Of a stretch of DNA of 64,000 nt, positions 52,272 to 61,831 are shown one piece after another. Source of the stretch: Bacteroidota bacterium (GTDB taxonomy: Bacteria > Bacteroidota > Bacteroidia > Chitinophagales > Saprospiraceae); contig CAUJEY010000190.1 in assembly GCA_963169325.1 (NCBI GenBank), positions 1 through 64,000 of the forward strand, written 5' to 3'. The notes under the pieces were generated by a model. The model was not told the DNA's origin. It saw nothing but the letters and a program-made list of their open reading frames with translations, and searched no databases. A program made the position numbers and the translations under genes. The number at the start of each line of letters is the position of its first letter. Within the stretch, counting starts at the first letter, position 1.

Positions 52272-54692
52272 ATGATGACGGTCGACACCAAGACATTGCC
52301 CCACCCCACCACCAGTTTAAAAAACCAAACCCCGCCCCTCACCGACGCTTACCGGAAGGAAGTGTTACACGATTTTCATATTTGTTGTATCAGCCGCGAA
52401 GCCAGCGTACTGGCCCGCAAAGAAGTGCTGACCGGCCGCGCCAATTTTGGCATTATCGGCGACGGCAAAGAGGTGGCCCAGGTGGCTATGGCCAAAGCCT
52501 GGCGTAAAGGCGACTTCCGCTCCGGCTACTACCGCGACCAAACACTGATGCTGGCGCTCGACCTGATGTCCCTGGATGACTTTTTTGGTCAGTTGTACGG
52601 CGATCCGGAAAACGACAAATTTTCCAGCGGCCGGCAGATGAACTGCCATTTCGCCACGCCCTTCATCGATATGGAAGGTAACTGGCTGGATTTGAAAAAC
52701 CGGTATAATATCACCTCGGATATTTCACCGACAGCCGGTCAAATGGCTCGCGCCCTGGGCCTGGCACTCGCCTCCAAAAAATTCCGGGAATTGCCTGAAC
52801 TGACCGGGCATCTCTCCGAAAAAGGCAATGAAGTTGCGTTTTGCACCATCGGCGATGCTTCTACTTCCGAAGGCGCTTTCTGGGAAACGATCAATGCTGC
52901 GGGCGTACTTCAGGTGCCGTTGTCCGTGTCCGTTTGGGATGACGGCTACGGCATTTCGGTGCCCCAAAAGTATCAGACTACTAAAGAGAATATTTCTGAA
53001 ATACTCAGCGGCTTCGAAGGCGAAGACGGCATCAATATTTACGTGGGTAAAGGCTGGGACTATCCCGGACTGTGCCGCCTGTACCAGGACGGTATCGCCG
53101 CGATGCGGGAAACCCACCGCCCGGCCTTGTTCCATATCCGGGAAGTGACCCAACAATTGGGGCACTCCACCTCCGGCGACCACCGGCGCTATAAAAGTCC
53201 GGAACGCCTGGCCTGGGAAGAAACGTATGATTGCAACCGCCGAATGGCAGAATGGATGATTGAAAGCGGCATTGCAACCGCAACAGACATTGATGCCATC
53301 AAAACGGAAGCCAAACGACTGGTGACGGATGCGGCACAGCGCGCCTACCGGCATTATCACGACGCCGTTGGCGCCGACCGTCAAACGCTGGCGAATGCTT
53401 TGCAGGCGGCCCAGGCGGCTCATCCGGATGTCCAGGCGCTTTCCGCATTAGCCACCGAGCTGGAACAAAAACGGGAACCCCTGCGCTTCGAACTCTCTAA
53501 GTTCGCCCGCCGGGCATTATTTGCCTTAAACGGAAAGTCCGGTTCCGCCTTGGATCAAATCAGCGCTTTCGCTGCCCGGGAAATGGCCAACGGCGACCGC
53601 TGGTACTCCGAAAGTCTGTATAGCGCTTCACCCAAATCGGCCCTCCGGATACCGGCAGTGCCGGCCCGCTTTTCCGACGAATCGCCCCTTAAGGATGGTT
53701 ATGAGGTGCTGAACGCCTGCTTCGACGCCAATTTTGAAAAATATCCGGAATTATTCGCCTTTGGGGAAGACGTGGGCCATATCGGCGACGTCAACCAGGG
53801 CATGCGCGGCTTGCAGCAAAAATTCGGTCTCGAACGGATCTTCGATACCGGGATTCGGGAATGGACGATCATGGGCCAGGCCATCGGAATGGCTATGCGC
53901 GGGTTGCGGCCTATCGCCGAAATTCAATACCTCGACTACCTGATTTATGGTCTGGCGCCACTGTCCGACGACCTCTGCACCCTGCGCTGGCGCTCCAACA
54001 ATCAACAAGCCGCCCCGGCCATCATCCGCACGCGCGGGCACCGCCTGGTGGGCGTTTGGCACGCCGGATCGCCCATGGGCATGATGCTCGGCTCGCTGCG
54101 CGGCATGTACCTGTGCGTACCCCGCAATATGACCCAGGCCGCCGGCATGTACAACACCCTGCTCCGGAGCGACGACCCCGCCATCGTGGTCGAATGCCTG
54201 AACGGCTACCGCCTGAAAGAACGCCTACCCGATAATATTGCCGAATTTACGGTACCGCTGGGCGTGCCCGATGTGTTGCGTGAAGGCGCCGATGTAACGA
54301 TGATCACCTACGGCTCCAGTGTGCGCGTTGCCGAAGATGCCTGCGACCTGCTGGCGCAACACGGCATTTCGGTTGAACTCATCGACGTGCAAACGCTGCT
54401 GCCGTTCGACTTGCCGGAAGTCTGCCTCAAATCATTGCAAAAAACAAATCGCGTGGTGTTCCTCGACGAAGATTTCGCCGGCGGCGGCACCGGATATATG
54501 ATGCAACAAGTGCTCGACCGGCAGGGCGGCTACCGCTATCTCGATTCGGCGCCGCTTGCCCTCGCAGCCAAAGCACACCGCCCTGCTTACGGGCAGGACG
54601 GCGATTATTTCAGCAAACCTCAGGTGGAAGATATCTTCGAAGCGATTTATGGGTTGATGCGGGAAGTGGAGCCGGGAAAGTGGGGAATATGA
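52272..54692 (+). CDS. 2-oxoacid (branched-chain) dehydrogenase E1, fused alpha-beta
   Basis: The protein has 806 aa from ATG 52272. The alpha-like half (about 30-400) has GYYRDQTLMLALDLMSLDDF and the ThDP/Mg segment CTIGDASTSEGAFWETINAA. The beta-like half (about 480-806) has FGEDVGHIGDVNQGMRGLQQ, FGLERIFDTGIREWTIMGQA, EIQYLDYLIYGLAPLSDDLC and PDVLREGADVTMITYGSSVR. It likely decarboxylates branched-chain or related 2-oxo acids and feeds a lipoyl E2. In many bacteria the two halves are separate; Bacteroidota often fuse them. The exact substrate cannot be read. Confidence 0.92.
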   Translation: MMTVDTKTLPHPTTSLKNQTPPLTDAYRKEVLHDFHICCISREASVLARKEVLTGRANFGIIGDGKEVAQVAMAKAWRKGDFRSGYYRDQTLMLALDLMSLDDFFGQLYGDPENDKFSSGRQMNCHFATPFIDMEGNWLDLKNRYNITSDISPTAGQMARALGLALASKKFRELPELTGHLSEKGNEVAFCTIGDASTSEGAFWETINAAGVLQVPLSVSVWDDGYGISVPQKYQTTKENISEILSGFEGEDGINIYVGKGWDYPGLCRLYQDGIAAMRETHRPALFHIREVTQQLGHSTSGDHRRYKSPERLAWEETYDCNRRMAEWMIESGIATATDIDAIKTEAKRLVTDAAQRAYRHYHDAVGADRQTLANALQAAQAAHPDVQALSALATELEQKREPLRFELSKFARRALFALNGKSGSALDQISAFAAREMANGDRWYSESLYSASPKSALRIPAVPARFSDESPLKDGYEVLNACFDANFEKYPELFAFGEDVGHIGDVNQGMRGLQQKFGLERIFDTGIREWTIMGQAIGMAMRGLRPIAEIQYLDYLIYGLAPLSDDLCTLRWRSNNQQAAPAIIRTRGHRLVGVWHAGSPMGMMLGSLRGMYLCVPRNMTQAAGMYNTLLRSDDPAIVVECLNGYRLKERLPDNIAEFTVPLGVPDVLREGADVTMITYGSSVRVAEDACDLLAQHGISVELIDVQTLLPFDLPEVCLKSLQKTNRVVFLDEDFAGGGTGYMMQQVLDRQGGYRYLDSAPLALAAKAHRPAYGQDGDYFSKPQVEDIFEAIYGLMREVEPGKWGI

Positions 54693-54791
54693 TTTACGAT
54701 TTAGGATTTACGATTGGTTCAACATCGCGTATTTGGAAAACCCAAGCTTTTACGGAATGTTGAACCAATCGTAAATCCAAAATCGTAAATC
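54691..54791. terminator. Inverted repeat between convergent genes
   Basis: Arms 54704-54725 and 54757-54778 are 22 bp and perfectly complementary. Outer GATTTACGATTT (54691-54702) and AAATCGTAAATC (54780-54791) extend the stem. It starts at the dehydrogenase stop codon and ends just before the hemerythrin-like gene's stop. Confidence 0.75.
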
Positions 54792-54796
54792 GTAAA

Positions 54797-55480
54797 TTAT
54801 GCAAGGTCTCCCTGTAACCGCTTAAAATCCGCCCCGGACAGCACCATCTCCAGTGTTTCCAGGATTTGTATAAAAAACGGCGCGGGTGCGGCGGCTTTCA
54901 CGGCTTTCAGCCATTGTAAACGGCCGGCATGACTCATGTAAGGGGCCGAAAAACGATACCACTGCAATTGTGTGGCCGGCGACATACGACCGATAATTTG
55001 TTTGCGCATCTCCAGCAATTCTGCGTCGGAAAAGTATTTCCAGAGCAGGCGCTGGGTTTCTTCCTCTTCTTCCAGCATGTGCAACAGGTAGCCGCTCTGG
55101 AAACGGTTCATCTCGAAGAAGAACTGTTCCGCGAGATAGCCGACATCGCCGTCTTTCCGGGCTTTGGCTACGAGGGTTTCCAGCATTTGTTCTAATTGCG
55201 CCTGTTGTTTTTCAATCTCTTCATGCTCCGCTTCATTGTGCATGCCTGCGCCAGGCTGGCGCTGATTGAGCGCGGCCAGCACGATCTCATTTTCGTCGCG
55301 GGCGTGTTCGGTGAGCAGTTGAAAAAGATCGCGCCCCAGATGATGCAAATGGGTAACCTGCGCTTTGTTGCTAAAATCGGTAGTGCCGGCGAGCATCGTC
55401 ACTTGTGCCAGCAGGTTGCGCAAACCTTTGTGCGGAATGTCAAAGGTTTTCAGACGGGTTTGGGCCAGTAATTGTGTCAT
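54797..55480 (-). CDS. Hemerythrin-like (HHE) domain protein
   Basis: The 227-aa cytoplasmic protein is all-helical with the HHE pattern: DIPHKGLRNLLAQV with the first His, HHLGRDLFQLLTEHARDENE with the H...E cluster, HNEAEHEEIEKQQAQLEQML and LHMLEEEEETQRLLWKYFSD. These residues would bind a di-iron centre. Roles in the family include oxygen or NO sensing and iron handling; the one here is unknown. A possible promoter (TATTTTTG, minus strand, 55577-55584) lies upstream. Confidence 0.82.
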   Translation of the reverse strand: MTQLLAQTRLKTFDIPHKGLRNLLAQVTMLAGTTDFSNKAQVTHLHHLGRDLFQLLTEHARDENEIVLAALNQRQPGAGMHNEAEHEEIEKQQAQLEQMLETLVAKARKDGDVGYLAEQFFFEMNRFQSGYLLHMLEEEEETQRLLWKYFSDAELLEMRKQIIGRMSPATQLQWYRFSAPYMSHAGRLQWLKAVKAAAPAPFFIQILETLEMVLSGADFKRLQGDLA

Positions 55481-55640
55481 GTGAACAGAAATTTTAGGCC
55501 CGGTTGGACGTGGGCCCTAACCTGTTAGGTTGCATCTGTTTTTAGCCTGAAAATTTAAATGCGACACTACTGCGACCAAAAATAATTTAAAGGAGTCTGC
55601 TTTTTCGTTCAGATTCACTTTAAATTGTTTGGTTAGCTCC

Positions 55641-57725
55641 CTACACTTTCCACAACCTCAAAAACAACACCTCCAACGCCAAAAACAACAAGGCAAAAAC
55701 GATACACCAGCGCCAGAGCACCACGCCCTGGTTCTGTTCGTCGACGACCTGGGTAAAATTAGCCTCGGCATTTTCGGCCAGCACTTTCATGTTCGCCGGC
55801 AGGTCTTCCGCCAGTGTTTCTGCCGAACGGTAGCGCAGGTCGCTTTCCCGCCGGTCGTAATTGAATGCATATTCGGCGAGGGTGGAATCGGAGCGCAGGG
55901 TGAGCCGGTACCAACCGGCATGCTCCACCTGGGTACCGGGCGTGAGCAATACCTTGGCGCCCAGAATACGCTGCTCCGGGATAAATTCAGCCTTGGATTG
56001 GTTCGTTTGTCCCCCCGGAGCAGTGGTGGTTTGGGCGGCGCCGGGTTCGTCGCCGACGGCACTGAGTTTGTACACCATTTCGCCGGAGGCCGACACCTGG
56101 TGGTTCGCTTCCAGGACCTCGTCTTTACCGATAGCATAAGCAATTTGACGGCCTTTGGAACCCGCAATGGCTGTTTTGAACAACAGGGGGACAAAAATTT
56201 CGCCGTTGCGCACCAGGTCGTTCACTTTTTCGTCGAGCGGAGCCGCGCTTAAATAGAAGGCGCCTTCCCCGGCTGGAAATTTGGCCAGCATGGCCGAGCC
56301 GTCGCGGTAAGTCAGGATATATTCGCCGCGGTTGGGGGCAATTTTGAAGTTCCCCTGTGTAGCGGGAAGCCGCAGGTTGGCGCTTTTATTTAAAAAAACG
56401 TCGTTGAACACGTATTCTTCCGTATTGATCTGGCTGGCCTGGCGCGGCGTCGGCTCGTAAGCACCCAAACTGCCGGCATCAAAATTCTGAAGCAGACCAT
56501 TGTAGGAATTCAGGTCGGCATTTTGGGCCGGAAACACCAGCACGTTGCCGCCGTTTTGGGCAAAGGCTTTGAGTTCCTGGGTCAGGCCGGAGGTAATGAG
56601 CGTCGCTTCGTTGAGGACGATGAGTTGATAGTTGGCAAATTTGGAATAATCCAGGGCGCGAACGTCAGCATTGTCTAATTGAAAATACCGGGCGCCGGCA
56701 AAGGCGTTGTTCAGGTATTTATTCTGTTGTGCGCCGTTGATACAGAGCACGTTAATTCGTTCGGCAACATAAAAGGAGATAAAATAATCGTCGTCGAATT
56801 GCACCGGATAGTCCGACACCGACAGTTTGGCCTCGTGCCAGCCCGGATGCAGAATATTGAAACTCACCGTATCGAGTTTGCTCCCGCGGGCCGGTATGGG
56901 GAGTACGCCCACGGGTTTCGACTGGCCGTCGTGCCGCAGGGCCACACGCACCTCTTCGGCGTCTTCTTCGCCGCGGTTGCTGATTTTCACCAGCAGGTTG
57001 GCCGGTTGGTTGAGTATCTGAACCGGGCTCTCGAACCACACGGAATCAATGGAAATATTGTTTTCCCGCACGGCGCGCATGGGCACCAGGTTTACCTCGA
57101 TCAGGGTATCTTTAAAATTGTTCAGGTCGCTTATATTCTCCTGAAAGTCGCTGACCAGAAAAGCGATTTTATTTTCCGCTTTGCCCGTGTTCAGGCATTG
57201 TTGCTGGCGGAGCAACACTTTTGACAGGGTGCGCGTAGCGGGGCCGGTGCGAATTTCCTCGATGCGGCTCAGGGCATCTTCCTGGCCCACTAAGCGTTGG
57301 TCGCGGCCTTCGAAGTCGTTGGTCAGTATTTGAAACCGGTCGGCAGGGCCGTAAGCTTTCACAATGTCGCGGGCGCGTTGTTTGGCTAATTCGAGCAGCG
57401 GCGCGTCTTTAGACAGGGCGGACATGCTGAACGAATTGTCCACAAAAACGCTGACCGCCTTTTCGCCCTGTTTCACCTCCTGCGAGCGCGGAATAAAAGG
57501 TTGCGCAAAGGCCAGCACCAGAAAAATGATGGCCAGACAGCGCATGAGCAACACCAGCAGGTTGCGCAGTTTGCGGCGATTGCTGGTGATATCTTTGACC
57601 TCCTGCAAAAAGCGGACGTTGGTGAAATACACTTTTTTGAACCGCCGGAAATAAAACAAGTGGATGATAATGGGGATGGCGATGGCGGCAAGTGCGGTCA
57701 GGAAGAGCGGGAATACGAATTGCAT
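55641..57725 (-). CDS. BatA/VWA-type membrane protein
   Basis: This 694-aa protein begins MQFVFPLFLTALAAIAIPII, the double-membrane N-terminus of BatA (first segment 6-25, second near 55-76: LVLLMRCLAIIFLVLAFAQP). A VWA-like domain follows (about 88-215, with the MIDAS start VFVDNSFSMSAL). Long beta-rich and glutamine-amidotransferase-like regions are next (FAQNGGNVLVFPAQNADLNS). A last membrane segment is near 672-692. It is anchored in the inner membrane with the middle facing one side. No MoxR ATPase is adjacent in the window. Confidence 0.9.
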   Translation of the reverse strand: MQFVFPLFLTALAAIAIPIIIHLFYFRRFKKVYFTNVRFLQEVKDITSNRRKLRNLLVLLMRCLAIIFLVLAFAQPFIPRSQEVKQGEKAVSVFVDNSFSMSALSKDAPLLELAKQRARDIVKAYGPADRFQILTNDFEGRDQRLVGQEDALSRIEEIRTGPATRTLSKVLLRQQQCLNTGKAENKIAFLVSDFQENISDLNNFKDTLIEVNLVPMRAVRENNISIDSVWFESPVQILNQPANLLVKISNRGEEDAEEVRVALRHDGQSKPVGVLPIPARGSKLDTVSFNILHPGWHEAKLSVSDYPVQFDDDYFISFYVAERINVLCINGAQQNKYLNNAFAGARYFQLDNADVRALDYSKFANYQLIVLNEATLITSGLTQELKAFAQNGGNVLVFPAQNADLNSYNGLLQNFDAGSLGAYEPTPRQASQINTEEYVFNDVFLNKSANLRLPATQGNFKIAPNRGEYILTYRDGSAMLAKFPAGEGAFYLSAAPLDEKVNDLVRNGEIFVPLLFKTAIAGSKGRQIAYAIGKDEVLEANHQVSASGEMVYKLSAVGDEPGAAQTTTAPGGQTNQSKAEFIPEQRILGAKVLLTPGTQVEHAGWYRLTLRSDSTLAEYAFNYDRRESDLRYRSAETLAEDLPANMKVLAENAEANFTQVVDEQNQGVVLWRWCIVFALLFLALEVLFLRLWKV

Positions 57726-57871
57726 GTTACGATATGGCCTTATGGCTGCTGAAAGGATATTAATATGTACGCTTCGGGGGCAAAATTGTTTTGTCGGGCG
57801 CGCAAAGTTGCGGCTTTTTCGGCGAATTTGAGTTGAATTGTTCCAATTGCCATCTTTAGCGCGGGTTCCAA

Positions 57872-58068
57872 TTACTCTACCACTCCCCCAAACGAATATA
57901 TCACCATCCCCCTATTATTCCGCGCCACCAGCAGCCGGTTACCAATAACCGCGAAATCCCGCACCACCCCTTCAATTTGCAAGCCGCTTTCCGGGGTGGG
58001 AACGGGTGTAAACTTCCCTTTCCCATCGCTGCGCAACAGTACGCCGCGGGAGGCCGCCGATCTGCTAT
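57872..58068 (-). pseudogene. 3' remnant of an ASPIC/VCBS repeat gene
   Basis: The minus frame reads RGVLLRSDGKGKFTPVPTPE, then SGLQIEGVVRDFAVIGNRLL and VARNNRGMVIYSFGG before its stop. This is the typical C-terminal end of large VCBS/ASPIC surface proteins (compare the end of the gene at 34436-37930). The rest of such a gene is missing; the frame runs into the 3' end of the TPR-CHAT gene, whose stop is at 58069-58071. It probably remains from a rearrangement. An ATG at 58099 would give a 75-aa product overlapping that gene. Confidence 0.65.
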
Positions 58069-61000
58069 TTATCCCCCCACCAGCACAAACCCCGCCCAAT
58101 AGTACGGATTTTGGTACAACCAGACTTTGTGTTCATCTTGGAAATTCCGCACACTTGCCTGAGCGGTTTGCAGCGCCTCACGAATGGACATATTATTTTG
58201 CAGCCAGTTTTTGTAAAATTCGTCCATCAGCAATTGCGTCGCTTTTTCAGGCGCCTCCCACAAACTCATCATCACGTTTTTGGCCCCGGCGATACGAAAG
58301 GCGCGCTGGAGGCCGTACACGCCTTCGCTGCCCTTGATATCGCCGAGGCCTGTCTCGCAGGCGGATAGCACCACGAGTTCGGTATTGGCGAGGTTCATCT
58401 GCGTGACTTCAAATGCGGTCAGAATTCCGTCCTCCAGGTCGGGCATGGATCGTTTGTGCTCCCAAGCATAGTTGGCGCCGGCCAAAATAAGGCCGGAGCG
58501 GATCATCGGGTGCCCGGAGATTTTGAACACAGGTACAGATTCTTCGATGGCGCTTGGATACTTTTGTGGTGAAGCGGCATCTTGGGGATCATAAAAAAAT
58601 CCGTGTGTGCCGGTATGTATCAGACTTGGCGAAGGGCCGTTTTGTCCGATGTATTTGAACGCCTCTTCAGTAACCGAGTGGCCGAGGCGTACCGTGGCGG
58701 GTATGGCTTGTTTTTGCAAAAGGTCATTCAGGCCAAGGACCGTTCCAGTCGTACCGGGCAAATACCTCCATGAATTGCCCAATGTGCTATCAGAGACACT
58801 CACAGGTATGGCCGAGCCGGCGGTGTCCGGCATAGAGACGGCCAAGTCGGCGTTGGCCCTGCTTATGGCCGCGTGATCCATGTCGTAGCGAATGCCGCCA
58901 CAGATGAATGCCGAGGTCGGTTTCCGGTTTTGAGTCAAGCGGTCAGTCGTAATTTCCCGTGTGCTGCCGAGGCGCACGAATGGGTATCGGTCCGCAAGAG
59001 TTCGACCGGATTTGTCCCAAGCGACGGCTTCGAGATTGATGCGGTGCAGCATTCCGGCGGGTGTGTAAAAGATTCTATTGGGCGTTTGCCCGGCCAAAGC
59101 CTTTTCGATCGGCGCCCAGATAAGGGCGTATAGGGAGGTTGTGGCGCCAGAGCGGGCAGCATAAAGATTCTGAACCTTGGAGGCCAGGGCGCCGATGTGG
59201 TCGCTGCCGGTCATAACAGCCTCCAGTTGTTGCTCCTCGCAGAGGAGAATAAGAAGTGGCGTCTGGTATCCGGGGCGCAACAAGAGTGCCGCATATTGGA
59301 AGGCATTGGTGGGGTCCGGTGTATGCAGGTTGTATCGGACAAACTCGATGGCGGCCTCGCCCGGGAGCAGGTGGTCGCGCACCTCCTGCCAGCGCGGGGT
59401 GCGGCGTGCCGCTGTAAAAGCCCTAAAACTGCGAGCCAGCGTTTTTTCAAATTCTTCAGATTCAGCCTCCAATGCCTTGATATTATTACGATCAACGACC
59501 GGGCTCGTGTATTCCGCATAGAGACGACGCTGTGTGGCTTGCCAGCGGTCGTAGGTCGCGCGCGCGCCGGCATCCGCACCGGCAATTGCACGGGCGAGGT
59601 AACGGATATTTTCGAGCAGAAAACCGTGAAGCAGCAGTACGTTGTCGTAGGCCGCACTAGTGCATTCAGGACTGGGATGTTGCTGGGCAAAGACCTGAAA
59701 CTGGTGAAACTCGGTTTCGTACTTGGCGATATACGCGAGCATCTCATACTCAGAGAAAAAACGGGATGCCCTTTCGATCAGGGCGCAGCGCCCCTTGTTG
59801 GCACTGAGAAAATATTGGGCCGCTAATTCGGGTTTATTCCAGGCTTCATAAAGCAGCGCTAAACTATTCAGATTGGCAATGTAGTTCGGGTGTTCCTCGC
59901 CTACTGCCTTTTCCCGAATGGCCAACGCCTCCAGAAACAACGGCTCCGCCTCGGCGTAGCGACGCATAAAATAGTACAGGTTAGCCAAGTTACCCACACT
60001 GGCGGCATAGTCGGGATGTTGTTTGCCTAATGTGGCCTCGCGCGTGGCCATCGCATCGCGAAACAACGCCTCGGCCTCACTGTGGCGGTTGGCGACCACA
60101 TACAACGCCGCAAGATTGTTCAGGGTTTGCGCGTAGTCGGGGTGGGCCTTGCCTTGCCTGGATTCTTGCAGGGCCAGTACCCTGTGGTAGAGCGCCTCGG
60201 CCTCGTCGTAGCGGCCGGTTTTTTGGAATAGATTGGCTAAGTTGTTCAAGGAAATAGCATACATGTCGTGCTGTTCGCCCAGTTCGGCAATTACCTCCCG
60301 GTACATCGCCTCGGTTACGTCGTAGCGCCCCATGTCTATGTTGAGCTGGGCCAGATTGCCCCTGATGGCAGCATAGTCCGGGTGCTTTTTGTTCCACAAC
60401 ATCAGTGTCTCCCGATAGAGCGTGTCAGCGACCTCGTACCGGCCGATACTATGGTACAAGGCGGCTAAACTATTTAGTGTAGTGACATAGTCCTGACTTT
60501 GTTTTCCCGGGTTTTGAGCGCGTAAAGTCAAGGCAGTCACGAAGTGTTGCTCGGCCCGGTCATACTTCCCTGTCTGCAGGTAAAGGTTTCCGAGGTTATG
60601 CAGCAGCCTCGAATAGGTCGGATCATTTCTGTCCCGGATAGACATCGCTTTTAACAACGTTTCCTCCGCCGCTGCAAACCGGAGTGTATTGAGGTACAAG
60701 TTGGCGAGGTTGTTTAACAAACTGGTGTAAAAAGGTTGTGTTTGCGCCAGATGCTGCTCCTGAATGGCTTGGGCTTCGAGGTAATACGGCTCGGCTCCGT
60801 TGAGGTCGCCGCTGAATTGCAAGGTGCGCCCGTGGTAAAACAGACAAGACGCATACTCCGCGCTGGTTTTGCCGAAGGCATTTTGGGCAGTTTCCTCCCC
60901 CTGCGCTATGATGCGCAAGGCTTCGGTGAATTCTTTTTGACTCGTCGCTGCTTTATTGCGCTCCAACAGATTTTCCACCTCCCGCCGGGCTTGCGCGGTA

Positions 61001-61119
61001 TCCGGTGTTTGTGCGCCGGCAATCAGCGGTGCAAATAGCAAAAACACAAGGCACAACTGTGCAAAAGTATTTAGCAAAAAAGTGAAAATGAAAAAGCGGG
61101 CAGGACGAGATGTTTTCAT
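58069..61119 (-). CDS. Secreted TPR-CHAT protease candidate 2
   Basis: The 1016-aa protein has a signal peptide (about 1-36, ending LFAPLIAGAQ). Residues 40-450 are regular TPR units of about 42 residues (such as LYLQTGKYDRAEQHFVTALT and NLFQKTGRYDEAEALYHRVL). After a helical connector the C-terminal third is CHAT with dyad His839 (SLIHTGTHGFFYD) and Cys921 (ELVVLSACETGLGD), ending NPYYWAGFVLVG. It is not close to the first CHAT protein in its TPR part, which is more regular here. Its partner is unknown; the VCBS remnant follows at its stop. Upstream lies a 712-bp gap. Confidence 0.92.
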   Translation of the reverse strand: MKTSRPARFFIFTFLLNTFAQLCLVFLLFAPLIAGAQTPDTAQARREVENLLERNKAATSQKEFTEALRIIAQGEETAQNAFGKTSAEYASCLFYHGRTLQFSGDLNGAEPYYLEAQAIQEQHLAQTQPFYTSLLNNLANLYLNTLRFAAAEETLLKAMSIRDRNDPTYSRLLHNLGNLYLQTGKYDRAEQHFVTALTLRAQNPGKQSQDYVTTLNSLAALYHSIGRYEVADTLYRETLMLWNKKHPDYAAIRGNLAQLNIDMGRYDVTEAMYREVIAELGEQHDMYAISLNNLANLFQKTGRYDEAEALYHRVLALQESRQGKAHPDYAQTLNNLAALYVVANRHSEAEALFRDAMATREATLGKQHPDYAASVGNLANLYYFMRRYAEAEPLFLEALAIREKAVGEEHPNYIANLNSLALLYEAWNKPELAAQYFLSANKGRCALIERASRFFSEYEMLAYIAKYETEFHQFQVFAQQHPSPECTSAAYDNVLLLHGFLLENIRYLARAIAGADAGARATYDRWQATQRRLYAEYTSPVVDRNNIKALEAESEEFEKTLARSFRAFTAARRTPRWQEVRDHLLPGEAAIEFVRYNLHTPDPTNAFQYAALLLRPGYQTPLLILLCEEQQLEAVMTGSDHIGALASKVQNLYAARSGATTSLYALIWAPIEKALAGQTPNRIFYTPAGMLHRINLEAVAWDKSGRTLADRYPFVRLGSTREITTDRLTQNRKPTSAFICGGIRYDMDHAAISRANADLAVSMPDTAGSAIPVSVSDSTLGNSWRYLPGTTGTVLGLNDLLQKQAIPATVRLGHSVTEEAFKYIGQNGPSPSLIHTGTHGFFYDPQDAASPQKYPSAIEESVPVFKISGHPMIRSGLILAGANYAWEHKRSMPDLEDGILTAFEVTQMNLANTELVVLSACETGLGDIKGSEGVYGLQRAFRIAGAKNVMMSLWEAPEKATQLLMDEFYKNWLQNNMSIREALQTAQASVRNFQDEHKVWLYQNPYYWAGFVLVGG

Positions 61120-61301
61120 AATCGGACAGCGGTTTGATGAACGAGCGCGTGCAACGAGGTTTTTGACGAAGGTAGCGTGCGCAGCGGTGTATTCAGATTT
61201 TTTTTAAAAAAACCTGCGAATCATAGCGTACCACCAATATGACAGAGCCGCATCCCTGCAACCTATCCAATCAAAACCCACCTCCATCCTTCAAAACCCG
61301 C

Positions 61302-61765
61302 AAATCAAACAATAGCTCCGCACAGTGCCTTGACCGCCCCGTAGATTTAAACCGGAAACCCACAACCGCCGGCAATGAGGCCTATGCGGTTTATTGACAG
61401 GAAAACGCCGTACACCGTAAAATTTGTCGGAAATCCCGTGCGCAAACCTTTGTAATAAACCGGGACAGAAATTTTTTTTGAAGAAATTGTGGAGGGCAAG
61501 TACTATTCTGTAAGAAGTACGCCTCTCATACTTTGATTGAGAAACATGAATCATAAGATGTCTGTAAAAACTATACGTGCCAGTTACCGGAAATTATGCC
61601 ATGAAACAATTATTAGATAAGGCGGCTAATCCTCCATAGGAAACCATCCATCCACTTAAAATCGCAAAGCGTCTTCCATAGCCCGTAAAGTAGACAATAG
61701 CCGGGAACCGGGCCTTGACCGCGACGTACCTTTAAAGAACGGAAGCCCGTAGCTGCTGACAAGAA
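61302..61765. repeat. Diverged direct repeat in a 712-bp gene-free gap
   Basis: Segment 61302-61380 resembles 61686-61765: both have ACAATAGC, CCTTGACCGC, GTA..TTTAAA and CGGAA.CCC in the same order, with many changes. The gap 61120-61831 between divergent genes otherwise shows no gene, only short frames with no family likeness. Confidence 0.55.
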
Positions 61766-61831
61766 CGCCCACGCCGTGTTGGAAAAAAGACAAAAGAAGG
61801 GTACCACGCCATCTATCAAATCACCGCTATC

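Noticed and set aside
57872..58099. Complete 75-aa gene starting at 58099
   Set aside because: The first ten codons lie in the CHAT coding sequence and are unlike the VCBS end that follows; a remnant explains it better.
61063..61070. TACTTTTG box on the minus strand as promoter of the second CHAT gene
   Set aside because: It lies inside the signal-peptide coding region (codons for NTFA); using it would remove the signal peptide.
61291..61819. Small minus-strand genes (61291-61554 and 61613-61819)
   Set aside because: Their likeness to each other comes from the underlying diverged DNA repeat; codon use and composition do not look coding.
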